This document shows, one piece after another, positions 38,713-48,306 of a stretch of 64,000 bases of DNA. Made by a program: the position numbers and the translations under genes. How positions within the stretch are numbered: the stretch's first letter is position 1; each line of letters starts with the position of its first letter. Location: the NCBI GenBank assembly GCA_947498325.1, contig CANMKE010000001.1, positions 62,001-126,000 of the forward strand, in the 5' to 3' direction. Origin of the DNA: an uncultured Persicobacter sp. (GTDB lineage Bacteria > Bacteroidota > Bacteroidia > Cytophagales > Cyclobacteriaceae). The notes beneath the pieces are model-generated. The model searched no databases. It saw only the letters and a program-made list of their open reading frames with translations, and was not told where the DNA came from.

Positions 38713-38748
38713 AACGGATCATCTCAATTGGGGCGATCCGTTTTTTTA
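38713..38748 (+). terminator. Rho-independent terminator after lgt
   Basis: AACGGATC (38713-38720) pairs with GATCCGTT (38735-38742), followed by T run. It is 22 bp after the lgt stop. Confidence 0.8.
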
Positions 38749-38758
38749 TGTTTTTTCG

Positions 38759-38854
38759 CCCACAGATGGCACAGATTTTCACAGATTGATTTTTTGTATG
38801 ATCTTTGTTTTTATTGTCCACTGATTACGCAGATTTCCACAGATTATTTTAATC
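38759..38854. repeat. Pair of CACAGATT-rich repeats
   Basis: Two imperfect copies (38759-38794 and 38818-38854) share the pattern CCAC-GAT-CGCAGATTT-CACAGATT. The pattern is common in intergenic DNA of Bacteroidota. No function is evident. Confidence 0.5.
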
Positions 38855-38872
38855 TATATTAACGACTCGATC

Positions 38873-38916
38873 AAAAAATAAAATCATGGTAATCCTGTAA
38901 ATCAAGGTCATCATGG
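38873..38916. repeat. 44-bp dispersed repeat, copy B
   Basis: Reads AAAAAATAAAATCATGG...CAAGGTCATCATGG. About 85% identical to copy A at 37389-37432, same orientation, with lgt between the two. It ends 26 bp before the next start codon. Confidence 0.6.
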
Positions 38917-38942
38917 CTTAAAAACACAACAACCCTTCTTCC

Positions 38943-40370
38943 ATGTCCAAAACAACCATCCACCTGTTTCTTCCTGTAATTCTGATCATGATGACGATGA
39001 GCTGTTTTGCGCAATCAAATACAGCAACAGGGGCGGTGGATACTTATCGCCTGGATAATATCATTTTGCTGGGCAACCGAAAAACCAAGCCAGAGATCAT
39101 CCTTAGGGAGCTCGACTATCAGCAGGGGCAAAAGGTGTCGGTATCAGTTTTGCGTGCTCAACTCAAACTGATGGAAGACAAACTGATGAATACCTCTCTG
39201 TTTATATCAGTAAAAATCGACCTGGTAACCGATAGCAGCAGGCAAAGCATGGACATGATCGTTCGGATGAAAGAGCGATGGTACACCTGGCCTTTGCCTA
39301 TTTTTTCCCTTGCTGATCGGAACATCAACGATTGGGTAGAAAATCACAATGCAGATTTCAGCCGACTGAATTACGGGATTCAGTTTCGGCAGAGCAACAT
39401 CAGAGGGCGTAATGAGGAACTCGGTGTTTTAGCGCAGTTTGGTTATACCCGTCGGTTTGGGATTTATTACAAGATCCCTTACCTCAACAAAAAACAGAAT
39501 TTTGGCAGTAAGCTGAAGTTTAATTATCGGATGAATCAGAACCTGGCCGTGAAAACCATCGACCACAAGCGGGTGTTTCTCGATGCGCAACAACCTGCCT
39601 GGGAATCGTATGATGCCGACTGGATGTTCTTCCTCCGCAAAGGCTTTTATGTGCGGCATGAATTCGGGCTGAGGTTTAACCATGAGTGGGTGGCGGATAC
39701 GGTGATTCAGGAAAATCCCAATTATTATAAAAACGGGGCGCGAAGTCAGCAATATTTCAGCCTGTATTATCATTTACTGATCGATCACCGTGATTTTCAG
39801 AACTATGCCACCGAGGGGGATTTGCTCGAATTCTCCCTGAAGAAAATGGGGATTGGCACACAGAATGATGTCGATGTTTGGCAGTTTTTGACCCGTTACA
39901 GTAAATACTGGAAATTACCTCATCAATTTTATTTTAGCACCCTTGCTTCGGTCAGTTTGTCGAGCCCAAGAGCAATTCCTGCCTACACCCTGATGAATGG
40001 TTTGGGCTTCAGACCTTTTGATATCAGAGGCTATGAACTTAATGTGATAGAGGGGCAACACTATTTTTTGAATAAATGGGATTTTAAAAAACAAGTATTT
40101 TCAGGCAACTATAGCTTTTATCCCATTACGAAAAAAAATCAATTTAATGGTTTACCCTTTGCCGTTTACCTCAAGGTGTTCGGTGATTACGGATATGTCC
40201 AAAATTACCCCAATTACCCGCAGAATATCGCCCTGACGGATAAAATGATCTACTCCTTTGGGTCTGGGATGGACATTGCGGGCTCCTATGATTTTGTGTT
40301 TAGATTAGAAGTTTCTTATAACTCCATGCGACAAACGCATTTTGGATTTTCATTTTTATCGGCAATTTAG
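38943..40370 (+). CDS. BamA/TamA-like outer-membrane protein with one POTRA domain
   Basis: 475 residues. Signal peptide (cleaved near SCFAQS), one POTRA-like domain (about 30-115; DNIILLGNRKTKPEIILREL, FISVKIDLV), then an amphipathic strand-rich region typical of a 16-strand barrel, ending in an aromatic-rich C-terminal strand (HFGFSFLSAI). BamA normally has five POTRA domains, so this is a small family member possibly involved in outer-membrane assembly or secretion. It stands alone before the S46 peptidase, 108 bp apart. Confidence 0.82.
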   Translation: MSKTTIHLFLPVILIMMTMSCFAQSNTATGAVDTYRLDNIILLGNRKTKPEIILRELDYQQGQKVSVSVLRAQLKLMEDKLMNTSLFISVKIDLVTDSSRQSMDMIVRMKERWYTWPLPIFSLADRNINDWVENHNADFSRLNYGIQFRQSNIRGRNEELGVLAQFGYTRRFGIYYKIPYLNKKQNFGSKLKFNYRMNQNLAVKTIDHKRVFLDAQQPAWESYDADWMFFLRKGFYVRHEFGLRFNHEWVADTVIQENPNYYKNGARSQQYFSLYYHLLIDHRDFQNYATEGDLLEFSLKKMGIGTQNDVDVWQFLTRYSKYWKLPHQFYFSTLASVSLSSPRAIPAYTLMNGLGFRPFDIRGYELNVIEGQHYFLNKWDFKKQVFSGNYSFYPITKKNQFNGLPFAVYLKVFGDYGYVQNYPNYPQNIALTDKMIYSFGSGMDIAGSYDFVFRLEVSYNSMRQTHFGFSFLSAI

Positions 40371-40478
40371 ACCGTTATTAAAACATTATTACCTTTCGTG
40401 CTATTGTGGTTTTATTTTTTATAAATTTTGATCAGCTTTGCACTGAAATGTAAATTCAACTTTAACTTATAATTTTTT

Positions 40479-42716
40479 ATGATTAAGCGTTTACTTGTAG
40501 CGGTCTTATTGCTGTCAGTAACCTTCCCTGCATTGGCAGACGAAGGCATGTGGCTTCCAATGTTGATCAAGCGCCTCAATTATGAGGACATGCAAAAGAA
40601 AGGTCTGAAGCTGACTCCTGAGGAGATTTACAGCGTAAACCAGGCAAGCTTAAAAGATGCCATTGTTTCCTTCGGTGGATTTTGTACTGGCGAGGTGATC
40701 TCCAAGGAAGGCTTGGTACTGACCAACCACCATTGCGGATACGGGTCTATTCAGGAGCATTCAACATTGGAGCACGATTATCTGACAGACGGGTTCTGGG
40801 CAGCCTCCAAGCAGCATGAGTTACCCAACCCAAAGCTATTTGTTCGCTTTTTAGTGCGCATGGAAGATGTTACCGATCAGGTTAAAGCGGCGGTAAACTC
40901 GAGCATGTCTGACGAAGAACGCTCAAAAGGTATCGGTCAGGCCATGCGTGAAATTGCCAAAAAGGCAGAAGAAGGCAACGATTACCAGGTGGATGTTAAG
41001 CCGTTGTTCAAGGGCAATGCTTACTATATGTTTGTATATGAAACCTACCGCGATGTTCGATTGGTAGGAACGCCTCCGTCGTCTATCGGTAAATACGGTG
41101 GCGATACCGACAACTGGATGTGGCCTCGCCATACGGGTGACTTTTCGCTCTTCCGAATCTATATGTCGCCAGATGGTAAGCCAGCATCATACGATCCAAA
41201 AAACGTTCCTTTCAAGCCGAAGCATTATTTGCCAGTATCGTTGGATGGTGTTCAGGAAGGGGACTTTGCCATGATTATGGGATACCCTGGAAGCACCAAG
41301 CGTTACTTGTCGTCTTATGGCGTGAAAGAAGCTTTGGATGTTTCTTATGCTTTGCGTATCAAATTGATGCAGACAAAACTGGAAATCCTGAAGCAGGATA
41401 TGAGTGCTGACGACAAGACAAGAATTCAGTATGCTTCAAAATATGCCTCTACGGCCAATTACTGGAAATATCTGATTGGTCAGACCAAAGGACTTAAACG
41501 CCTGCGTGTTTATGACAAAAAGCAGAAAGAGGAAAATGAATTTGCATCCTGGATTAAAGCTGACAGCAAACGTACCGATGAGTTCGGCAAGGTATTGCCT
41601 GAGCTGGAGCATGGATTCAAAATGATGACCGACTACTCGGCGCCTATTCAGTATTCTATCTTCGTGCCTTACCTTACCGAATTTATCTACTTTACCCGCA
41701 GATTCCAGGGGCTTCAGCCGTTTCTTGCTGAGGACGAGAAAGCAGAAGGACTGGAGGAATATACTGAAGCACTGAAACCAATGGTTGAAGAGTATTTCAA
41801 GGATTACAGTGCCAAAGTGGACAAAAAAGTTTTCCGTGCATTACTTGAGATGTACTATAAAGAAGTTTCAGATGAGTACCGCCCAGATGTATTTGCTGCG
41901 GTAAACAATGTGAAGTTTGGTGAAGATGGTGAAAAATCAGCCGCTGATTTCGACCAGTTGGTAGATTATATTTTTGAAAACTCCTTCCTTTTTGAGGAAG
42001 ATAAACTGATGGCTTTCTTGAACAATCCAAGCGCCGAAGCTTTCAAAAATGATCCTGCAATGAATGTGGCAGATGCATTTATTGATAACAGCCGAATGGT
42101 GCAGGGCAAAGTAGCCGAAGCGAGCAAGGAAATTGCACGTGGAGAGCGTGGGTATATCAAGGCTTTGATGATGATGCACCCAGACAAAGCGTATTATCCT
42201 GATGCCAACAGTACCATGCGTGTTACCTACGGACAAACGCTGGCTTACGACCCTGCAGATGCCGTGCATTATGACCTGTACACCACTTTGGATGGTGTGA
42301 TGGAAAAAGAAGATCCGACCAACCCAGAGTTTGTGGTGCCTGCCAAGCTGAAATCGCTTTGGGAAGCCAAAGACTATGGGCAGTACGCCAACGATAAAGG
42401 TGAGTTGGTTACTTGTTTCCTGAGTAATAATGACATAACTGGCGGAAACTCTGGATCGCCTGTGATTAATGGAAAAGGCGAACTGATCGGTACGGCATTT
42501 GACGGTAACTGGGAAGCTATGAGTGGTGATATTGCCTTTGAGCCAGACGTTCAGCGTACCATCTCGGTCGATATCCGCTATACACTTTTTATCATTGATA
42601 AATTTGCTGGGGCAAGCCATTTGATTGACGAAATGACCTTGGTGAAAACGCCTAAGGAAGCTACTTCAAAGAAGAAGAGTAAGAAAAAGAAAAAATCAAG
42701 AAGGAAAAAGAACTAA
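40479..42716 (+). CDS. S46-family dipeptidyl-peptidase (DPP7-type)
   Basis: 745 residues. Signal peptide ends at ALA-DEG. The catalytic His is in LTNHHCGYGS (residue 84 or 85), the Ser is residue 658 in GGNSGSPV, with GGDTDNWMWPRHTGDFSLF carrying the Asp. Eighteen residues after the Ser stands Gly (FDGNWE); DPP11 enzymes have Arg there and cut after acidic residues, so a DPP7-like preference for hydrophobic residues is inferred. It removes N-terminal dipeptides in the periplasm. The C-terminus carries an unusual Lys-rich tail (KKKSKKKKKSRRKKN). Confidence 0.93.
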   Translation: MIKRLLVAVLLLSVTFPALADEGMWLPMLIKRLNYEDMQKKGLKLTPEEIYSVNQASLKDAIVSFGGFCTGEVISKEGLVLTNHHCGYGSIQEHSTLEHDYLTDGFWAASKQHELPNPKLFVRFLVRMEDVTDQVKAAVNSSMSDEERSKGIGQAMREIAKKAEEGNDYQVDVKPLFKGNAYYMFVYETYRDVRLVGTPPSSIGKYGGDTDNWMWPRHTGDFSLFRIYMSPDGKPASYDPKNVPFKPKHYLPVSLDGVQEGDFAMIMGYPGSTKRYLSSYGVKEALDVSYALRIKLMQTKLEILKQDMSADDKTRIQYASKYASTANYWKYLIGQTKGLKRLRVYDKKQKEENEFASWIKADSKRTDEFGKVLPELEHGFKMMTDYSAPIQYSIFVPYLTEFIYFTRRFQGLQPFLAEDEKAEGLEEYTEALKPMVEEYFKDYSAKVDKKVFRALLEMYYKEVSDEYRPDVFAAVNNVKFGEDGEKSAADFDQLVDYIFENSFLFEEDKLMAFLNNPSAEAFKNDPAMNVADAFIDNSRMVQGKVAEASKEIARGERGYIKALMMMHPDKAYYPDANSTMRVTYGQTLAYDPADAVHYDLYTTLDGVMEKEDPTNPEFVVPAKLKSLWEAKDYGQYANDKGELVTCFLSNNDITGGNSGSPVINGKGELIGTAFDGNWEAMSGDIAFEPDVQRTISVDIRYTLFIIDKFAGASHLIDEMTLVKTPKEATSKKKSKKKKKSRRKKN

Positions 42717-42728
42717 AGAATTCTTGGA

Positions 42729-42771
42729 TAAAAAAAAGGGAGTCAGCGATAAGCGGGCTCCCTTTTTTTTG
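42729..42771 (+). terminator. Rho-independent terminator after the S46 peptidase
   Basis: AAAGGGAG (42735-42742) pairs with CTCCCTTT (around 42759-42766) and is followed by T; the left side has an A run, so it may serve both strands. The minus-strand MORN gene ends at 42842. Confidence 0.8.
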
Positions 42772-42841
42772 CCTTCAGCATAAGGGTAGAATAAGAAAAT
42801 TATGAACAGGTGATTTTTTGGATCAACGAAGTTTATATTTA

Positions 42842-43453
42842 TTACTTATCATTAATTAGCGTTGTTCTTCCATCTTTATGCACTTTATACCATACTGTAT
42901 CTTTGTTTTGGTCAAAAAAAGAATAAAATCTTACTATACCTTTTTTGCTGAAGTACTGCCATTTTCCCTGCCGCATTCCTTCTGAAAATAATCCTTTTTC
43001 CAGTGGTCGCCCTTTGTGGTCATAAAAGCACCATTCTCCTTCTGGAATTCCAAACTGATAGCTTCCAGCCCTTTTCTTCTTCCCATTTTCATGATAAAAC
43101 GTCCACTGCCCATGATAAAACCCATTGAGGTAACTGCCCGTTTTTTCCACCTGCTGATTTTCAAAAAAATACGTCGCACGGCCTTCTAAGAGCCCTTTTT
43201 GCCATAATTCATCACTCTTGAGTTGGCCATTGGGGTAATAGGTGGTCAGTTTTCCATCGAGTTGATCAGCTTTATAGAATTCAACCGCGCTTACCGTCGA
43301 ATCGGGATAGAAGTAAATCCATTTTCCTTCTTTTTGTCCTTTTTTATTGACTTGATTATGAGGTATTTGAGCCACGGCCTTGTGGGCGAAGGCAAAACAA
43401 AATATACTAAAGCATAGTATCAGATTAAACAATGGTTTCTTAAAAGTAGTCAT
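42842..43453 (-). CDS. Secreted MORN-repeat protein (YwqK-like)
   Basis: 203 residues. Signal peptide (ends near AVAQ), then five or six repeats with the pattern N-K-x-G-x-W-x-x-Y (KKGQKEGKWIYFYPD, YPNGQLKSDELWQKGLLEG, ENGKKKRAGSYQFGIPEGEW, FSEGMRQGKWQYFSKKG). This is the MORN variant often called an antitoxin of the YwqK family, but no toxin gene is adjacent and the antitoxin name is not supported here. A role in the envelope is inferred. Confidence 0.85.
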   Translation of the reverse strand: MTTFKKPLFNLILCFSIFCFAFAHKAVAQIPHNQVNKKGQKEGKWIYFYPDSTVSAVEFYKADQLDGKLTTYYPNGQLKSDELWQKGLLEGRATYFFENQQVEKTGSYLNGFYHGQWTFYHENGKKKRAGSYQFGIPEGEWCFYDHKGRPLEKGLFSEGMRQGKWQYFSKKGIVRFYSFFDQNKDTVWYKVHKDGRTTLINDK

Positions 43454-43579
43454 TTATTACTCGAACGGTTTGCGTACTGATTTTATTTGTAAATTTAGTA
43501 TAACAATTATAATCGCAAAGGTAACCACATAGACTGCAAAGAAAATGTTTTAATCATACACGATTTAAATAATAAGGTA

Positions 43580-43801
43580 ATGGAACATAGAAGACTTTAT
43601 AAATTTTACCTTTCCTATAAGGTAGATCGAGAGGTGCACACTATTTGGGTGGAAGGGCTCAATTTGCGTCATGCCAAGGATAAGCTTTCTATGATCGAGC
43701 CAGAAGCCATAGACGTGATCGATTGGACGTCAGAAAGTGAAGAGAAATTAGCCACATATATTGATAAGGTTCAAAGTCATTTCGTTTACGTACAGGGTTA
43801 A
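43580..43801 (+). CDS. Small hypothetical protein
   Basis: 73 residues, alpha/beta look (YKFYLSYKVDREVHTIWVEG, HAKDKLSMIEPEAIDVIDW). Start ATG 43580 follows a short A+T-rich leader. No family is recognised. Accepted as a gene because it occupies an otherwise empty stretch on the same strand as the next genes and has normal composition. Confidence 0.55.
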   Translation: MEHRRLYKFYLSYKVDREVHTIWVEGLNLRHAKDKLSMIEPEAIDVIDWTSESEEKLATYIDKVQSHFVYVQG

Positions 43802-43862
43802 ACGAGCCGAATTTTAACTTGAAGGATCAAAACGGGTCATTGGTTTAAAGAAATTTAAGCTG

Positions 43863-44666
43863 ATGATCCGTTTTTTTATGCTCTTATTATGGGTGGTATT
43901 TATTCCTTTAAAAGCTGCTGCCCAGTCCTATCTTTCTCCAATCCCTCGCCTGCTATTGCCAGTAACCATCAATAATGGGGATGTGTCTTCACAGGTGGCT
44001 CTCGGGAGCCTCAGTAATGTGAGTTCAAGCCGTTTACAATCAGATTATCAGCTGATTTACGGAGCATTTACTTTGCCACTGGTAGGTTTGGCAGTGGCTG
44101 TTCCACATCGGGAGGGGGTTTTCAATCTTGGCTATCAGTATTTTGGTGATCGCTACCTTGGTCAGCAACAAATAGGGCTAGCTTATACGCATCGGCTTGG
44201 GGCGTTTACCTTCGGGCTGCGCCTGAACCAGCATGGCAGCTTGGCGGAGCAAAGGGCTCCGCAGCATATTTACAGCCTTGACCTCGGGCTGGGCTATACC
44301 ATTAATCAGCAGTGGATGGCAGTGTTGGATGTCCAGCATATTGGTTCCGAGTGGGGGAAATCAAACGAAGCGCAGGCGATGCGGAAACGGTATCGTATCG
44401 GATTGCGCTATGCGGTATCATCCTCTCTTTTTGCGCATTTTGAAGTGGATAAATCACTGGGCCATCATACCAGTGGCCGATTTGCTTTGCAGTATGTTTT
44501 TCCTTCACAGTGGTATCTCATCGGGCAAAGTCAATTTTACCCTTTTGCGCAAACCTTCGGCTTTGGTGGGCGTTTTCAGCAATTCAGCGGGCAATATTTA
44601 GGAGGGCTGCAATATCCCCTCGGTTTCAGTCATGCGCTGTCATTGGCCTATACCTTCTCCAAATAA
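43863..44666 (+). CDS. Probable outer-membrane beta-barrel protein
   Basis: 267 residues. Signal peptide (ends near AAAQS). The mature part is made of short amphipathic strands rich in Gly, Tyr and Gln with aromatic ends (GYQYFGDRYLGQQQIGLAYTHRLG, TFGFGGRFQQF), and a C-terminal Phe (LSLAYTFSK). This suggests a barrel like PorP/SprF or a generic Bacteroidota PorV-like protein; no family is certain. Six bp before the following gene, so both are co-expressed. Confidence 0.68.
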   Translation: MIRFFMLLLWVVFIPLKAAAQSYLSPIPRLLLPVTINNGDVSSQVALGSLSNVSSSRLQSDYQLIYGAFTLPLVGLAVAVPHREGVFNLGYQYFGDRYLGQQQIGLAYTHRLGAFTFGLRLNQHGSLAEQRAPQHIYSLDLGLGYTINQQWMAVLDVQHIGSEWGKSNEAQAMRKRYRIGLRYAVSSSLFAHFEVDKSLGHHTSGRFALQYVFPSQWYLIGQSQFYPFAQTFGFGGRFQQFSGQYLGGLQYPLGFSHALSLAYTFSK

Positions 44667-44672
44667 GGTGCT

Positions 44673-46619
44673 ATGAAGAAATGGATAATCATATTTGGAC
44701 TGATCCTGCCTTCTGAGCTGGTGGCTCAACCTGAGGTGGAGGCCGTTTTCAGCTATTTGCAGGAATTGCAATCGGAGCCTATCGATGAGCCCCGTTTGCG
44801 TACCGACCTCGAGGAGTTGCTTTATGCGCCCGTGGAGGTGAACCTGACCGACGACTATTCCGATTTATTTTTCCTGACCACCGCACAGCTCGAAAGCCTA
44901 CGGCAGTATCGGCGTAATTTTGGGGATATTTTCGCAGTCTACGAACTGCAATATTTGCCACATTGGCATCAGGCACTGGCAAAGGTTGCAGCTCCCTTTC
45001 TGCGTTTTGATATTCGACCACACCGTAAAAAAACGTTCAGGCGCCAACGCTATTTATTGCTGACAACCACCTCCCGATTTCCAAAAGCGGTGGGGTATCA
45101 GTCGGGGGATTATCAGGGGAGTGCAGTGGATCGGAACTTACGGCTTAAATATGGCCATGGCCGTTGGCAAATGGCTTTGAACGCACAGCTTCAGGCGGGG
45201 GAGGCCTTTCAGTTTGCCATAAAAAATCGGCAGTATGGGGCGGATTATTATGGTGGTTACCTACATTATCATCATGCTGGACTGAAATTGTTTTTGGGGA
45301 ATTTTCAGTTATCGCAGGGCTTGGGTCTGAGTCTGAATCAAGGATTTTTTGGTGGAAAAAGCAGCGATCCATTATTGGCTTTTAATCGTTCAGCAGGCGT
45401 CATGAAGGGTGCTAATGGCAGCTTTTCCTCCCGATATTTCAGTGGTTTGGGGTTGCAATACCGTCAGGGAGCATGGCAGTACAGCTGTTTTGCTTCGAGC
45501 AGGCTGCAAGACTACAATATCGCTGAAGGAACACCCACCACTCAATACACAACAGGATACCACCGAAGGGGCAGTGAACAAGACCATCGGCATAATGTAT
45601 GGCAGCAGCACGTCGGTACCAGTGTTGGTTATCGCAATGAATCGAAAGCCATTTTCGCGGGTGCTTATTTGTATGGCGGGCAGTTGCAGTTGAGGGCGGC
45701 CCCGACGGCACGTTTTCAGCAATCTGTTACGATCGGCGCTTATGCAGATCATACCTTCAGCAAAAACCGCCTGGCAGTAGAGTTGGCTTCCAATAATGGG
45801 CGGGGGCTGGGCGTGAATGCTTTATGGATGAATGCCCTTTCTGCCCGATGGACGACGGGCTTGTATTATCGGTATTATCATCAGGCGTATGAGGGCGATT
45901 TGGGACAGGGGCTTTCTGAAAGTGGTCAGCAATCTGGAGAGCAGGGATTGTATTGGGCGAATAAGTTATATCTGTCGGCGAAACTGTGGATCGACCTGTA
46001 TATGGATCAGTTTTATTTTCAGTCGCCGCAATATCGGCTGTCAAGTAATTCAGCAGGTTATGAGCACAGCATGACCATTCATTATCAGCCTAAGCGAACA
46101 CACCGCTGGGCAGTAAATTTCCGACTGGAGGAGAAAGAGCGCGATCATGTTTTTACAGCAGATCAGCGGTACAAAGACTTATTAACGGTGCGGAAATGGC
46201 GAGGCTATGTGCTGTATAAATATCAGCCCGAAGGGCGGTGGGCTGGACAGAGCCGATTGCATATTTCTGGTGCAGGTAAGGCGCTCGGGCAAGTGCTGGC
46301 GCAAGATGTTACTTACCGAACCGATGATGGCATATGGCGCTTTTATGGGCGTTTCGCACTGTTTGATGTCGAGGATTGGGAGGCGCGTCAGTATATTTAT
46401 GAGAAGAACGTACGGTTCCAGTTTTCCACCCCCGTTTTTTATGGGCAGGGGAGCCGACTGGCAGGGATGGTGCAGTACCATACTGAAAGCCGTTGGGATT
46501 TTTGGCTGCATGGAATCTATGAGCAGTACCACGGCAGAACGTCATTTGGCAGTGGGCTCGATCAGGCGGAAGGAAATCAGCGATTTCAGTTGCGGTTACA
46601 GGTATTATACAAGTGGTAA
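44673..46619 (+). CDS. Helix-hairpin-helix plus beta-barrel outer-membrane protein
   Basis: 648 residues. Signal peptide, then a helix-hairpin-helix region (about 40-110) of ComEA-like pattern: PVEVNLTDDYSDLFFLTTAQLESLRQYRRNFGDI. From about 115 on the sequence is strand-rich and Gln/Tyr/Arg-rich in the manner of a large barrel, ending in LQVLYKW. The combination is known in Bacteroidota as a conserved two-part protein of unknown role, perhaps in DNA or polymer uptake. It forms a two-gene operon with the barrel gene before it. Confidence 0.75.
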   Translation: MKKWIIIFGLILPSELVAQPEVEAVFSYLQELQSEPIDEPRLRTDLEELLYAPVEVNLTDDYSDLFFLTTAQLESLRQYRRNFGDIFAVYELQYLPHWHQALAKVAAPFLRFDIRPHRKKTFRRQRYLLLTTTSRFPKAVGYQSGDYQGSAVDRNLRLKYGHGRWQMALNAQLQAGEAFQFAIKNRQYGADYYGGYLHYHHAGLKLFLGNFQLSQGLGLSLNQGFFGGKSSDPLLAFNRSAGVMKGANGSFSSRYFSGLGLQYRQGAWQYSCFASSRLQDYNIAEGTPTTQYTTGYHRRGSEQDHRHNVWQQHVGTSVGYRNESKAIFAGAYLYGGQLQLRAAPTARFQQSVTIGAYADHTFSKNRLAVELASNNGRGLGVNALWMNALSARWTTGLYYRYYHQAYEGDLGQGLSESGQQSGEQGLYWANKLYLSAKLWIDLYMDQFYFQSPQYRLSSNSAGYEHSMTIHYQPKRTHRWAVNFRLEEKERDHVFTADQRYKDLLTVRKWRGYVLYKYQPEGRWAGQSRLHISGAGKALGQVLAQDVTYRTDDGIWRFYGRFALFDVEDWEARQYIYEKNVRFQFSTPVFYGQGSRLAGMVQYHTESRWDFWLHGIYEQYHGRTSFGSGLDQAEGNQRFQLRLQVLYKW

Positions 46620-46703
46620 AGTAGTTGGTCAGGACGAATTGCCCAGCTTTTCGAAAGGCCCATCAGGCTGGCATCCCCAAGGGAAAAGTACCTGTCGCAA
46701 AAT

Positions 46704-48185
46704 TTACAAGGCGGCCCATTTCACTTCATAGACTTCGTCGGGTGTAACGACGGTTGTGCGGCTGATTCCCTGCATTCTTTTCAGGGTCAGTCCTTTTCTT
46801 TTCACTTTTTTAATTGACTGACTGACCACATTACGTTCGTCCTTTTTCTGAAAGATCAGCGCCTCCTCGTGTTGAATCGGCAAAGTGATCGTTTTCTCTT
46901 CAGCCACAAGCAATTTATTCGGGAACAGACTTCCCTTGTCGTTCATCATATCGAGTATCCTGCGGCAGTTCGGAACACCATAGCCAATAAAATTATTGGG
47001 GAACTGATGTAAATTGCTCGACTTTTGAATGATGGCAGTGATCTGTTCATTGGTGAGCTGTGGCTTATATTGAAGCATGCAAGCCACCAAACCTGTAATG
47101 ATGGGCGCCGAAAATGAGGTGCCTGAAGAGGCATAACAGGCAATGTCAGGTTTAATATAATCCAGTTGCTGGGGGCCTTGTGCCGAGTATTCAAATTTAT
47201 TGCCGTAGGCGTATTCTGTTGCGCCAACGGAAAGCACGTGTTCTGCATCCGCAGGAGCAGAAACTACCCGCCATGTGGGGTCGTCGCCCTCATTTCCTGC
47301 CGACACCACCAGGTACATGCCTTTTTTTGTGGTCGCGATTTCGGCCACCTTGGAGATCATGCTTGTTTGGCCATCCATATCCGCTGGTCGATAGTTTTCG
47401 GCAGGGTCATCAAACCCTTTGGCATAACCCAGGGAGGAATTGACCAGGCGCACGTTCATGCTGTCGAGCCATTCCAATGCCTGCACCCAATAATCCTCTT
47501 CCCCGCGGTACTCCTGATTCCCGTGATCGGTACGCGCCAAATAATAATTGGCATTGGGCGCAAAGCCTTTCTGCTGTTTTCCTTTTTCAAAAATCCCTCC
47601 AATACATTCCAGCACTTCGGTGCCGTGCCAATCCTGAAAAGTTTCTGGCGACTGGTATAAATCGGCTTTCCATGGGCTGATGAAATCCTTGGTGGCCATC
47701 ACATGCTGGTGCTCAAAGATGGTTTTCAGACTTGGCTTTACATTGGCGTCAATATAGCCCGCATCAATCACGCCAATCCTGACGCCCGTGCCATTGAGTC
47801 CTTTGTCGGCAAAGGCCTGCCCATGCATCTGATTAAAAGCATATTGGTCTTTTTCAAGGCCTGGAGGCGAGGCAATATGGCTGCGCATTAATTGAAGGTG
47901 TTGATTCAGCGGCCTGATTTGCGCTATAAAGGGATAGCTCAGCAGACGGGCGCTGTCTTGAGGCTCCATGATGGTGGAGACGGCATTCAGCCACTTCGAC
48001 TGGCAGATGATCGGCAGTTGTTCCTTTTTCAGTGCCGAAACATAGGGGGAATACAGGGGGCGGTCAAGTGAGGCCGCTGTGTTTGCTTGCCCTTTGTCTT
48101 TGAAAATGACCCAGTATTTTCTTGGATGTGCCGTTGCGCCAACGGAATATAATGCAAAAACAAAGAGAATCAGGGAGCGCAACAT
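46704..48185 (-). CDS. Secreted subtilisin-like S8 serine peptidase
   Basis: 493 residues. Signal peptide (ends at ATAHP). Catalytic Asp in GVIDAGYID, His in DWHGTEV, oxyanion Asn in VSAGNEGDDP, Ser in SSGTSFSAPI. The N-terminal about 120 residues fit an I9-like prodomain. The C-terminal about 70 residues are basic and lack a T9SS signal. Acts in the periplasm or outside the cell. It is convergent with the HHH-barrel gene. Confidence 0.93.
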   Translation of the reverse strand: MLRSLILFVFALYSVGATAHPRKYWVIFKDKGQANTAASLDRPLYSPYVSALKKEQLPIICQSKWLNAVSTIMEPQDSARLLSYPFIAQIRPLNQHLQLMRSHIASPPGLEKDQYAFNQMHGQAFADKGLNGTGVRIGVIDAGYIDANVKPSLKTIFEHQHVMATKDFISPWKADLYQSPETFQDWHGTEVLECIGGIFEKGKQQKGFAPNANYYLARTDHGNQEYRGEEDYWVQALEWLDSMNVRLVNSSLGYAKGFDDPAENYRPADMDGQTSMISKVAEIATTKKGMYLVVSAGNEGDDPTWRVVSAPADAEHVLSVGATEYAYGNKFEYSAQGPQQLDYIKPDIACYASSGTSFSAPIITGLVACMLQYKPQLTNEQITAIIQKSSNLHQFPNNFIGYGVPNCRRILDMMNDKGSLFPNKLLVAEEKTITLPIQHEEALIFQKKDERNVVSQSIKKVKRKGLTLKRMQGISRTTVVTPDEVYEVKWAAL

Positions 48186-48306
48186 GCTAAATCAGGGGTT
48201 CAATTATAAAAAGGTATGGACTGCAAAATAGCAATAATATGTTAATCTTGAGGGAAAATTGGGTAAATTGATCCGTTGATACATCAATTAAAAATGACCA
48301 TAAACT

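Noticed and set aside
41937-42620. Minus-strand open frame of 227 residues over the S46 peptidase
   Set aside because: Lies antisense to the conserved catalytic Ser region of the peptidase; no domain, composition typical of antisense frames.
42842-43453. Antitoxin call for the MORN-repeat protein
   Set aside because: The name is used for such proteins in databases, but no toxin gene is adjacent and the protein has a signal peptide, so a toxin-antitoxin role is not supported.
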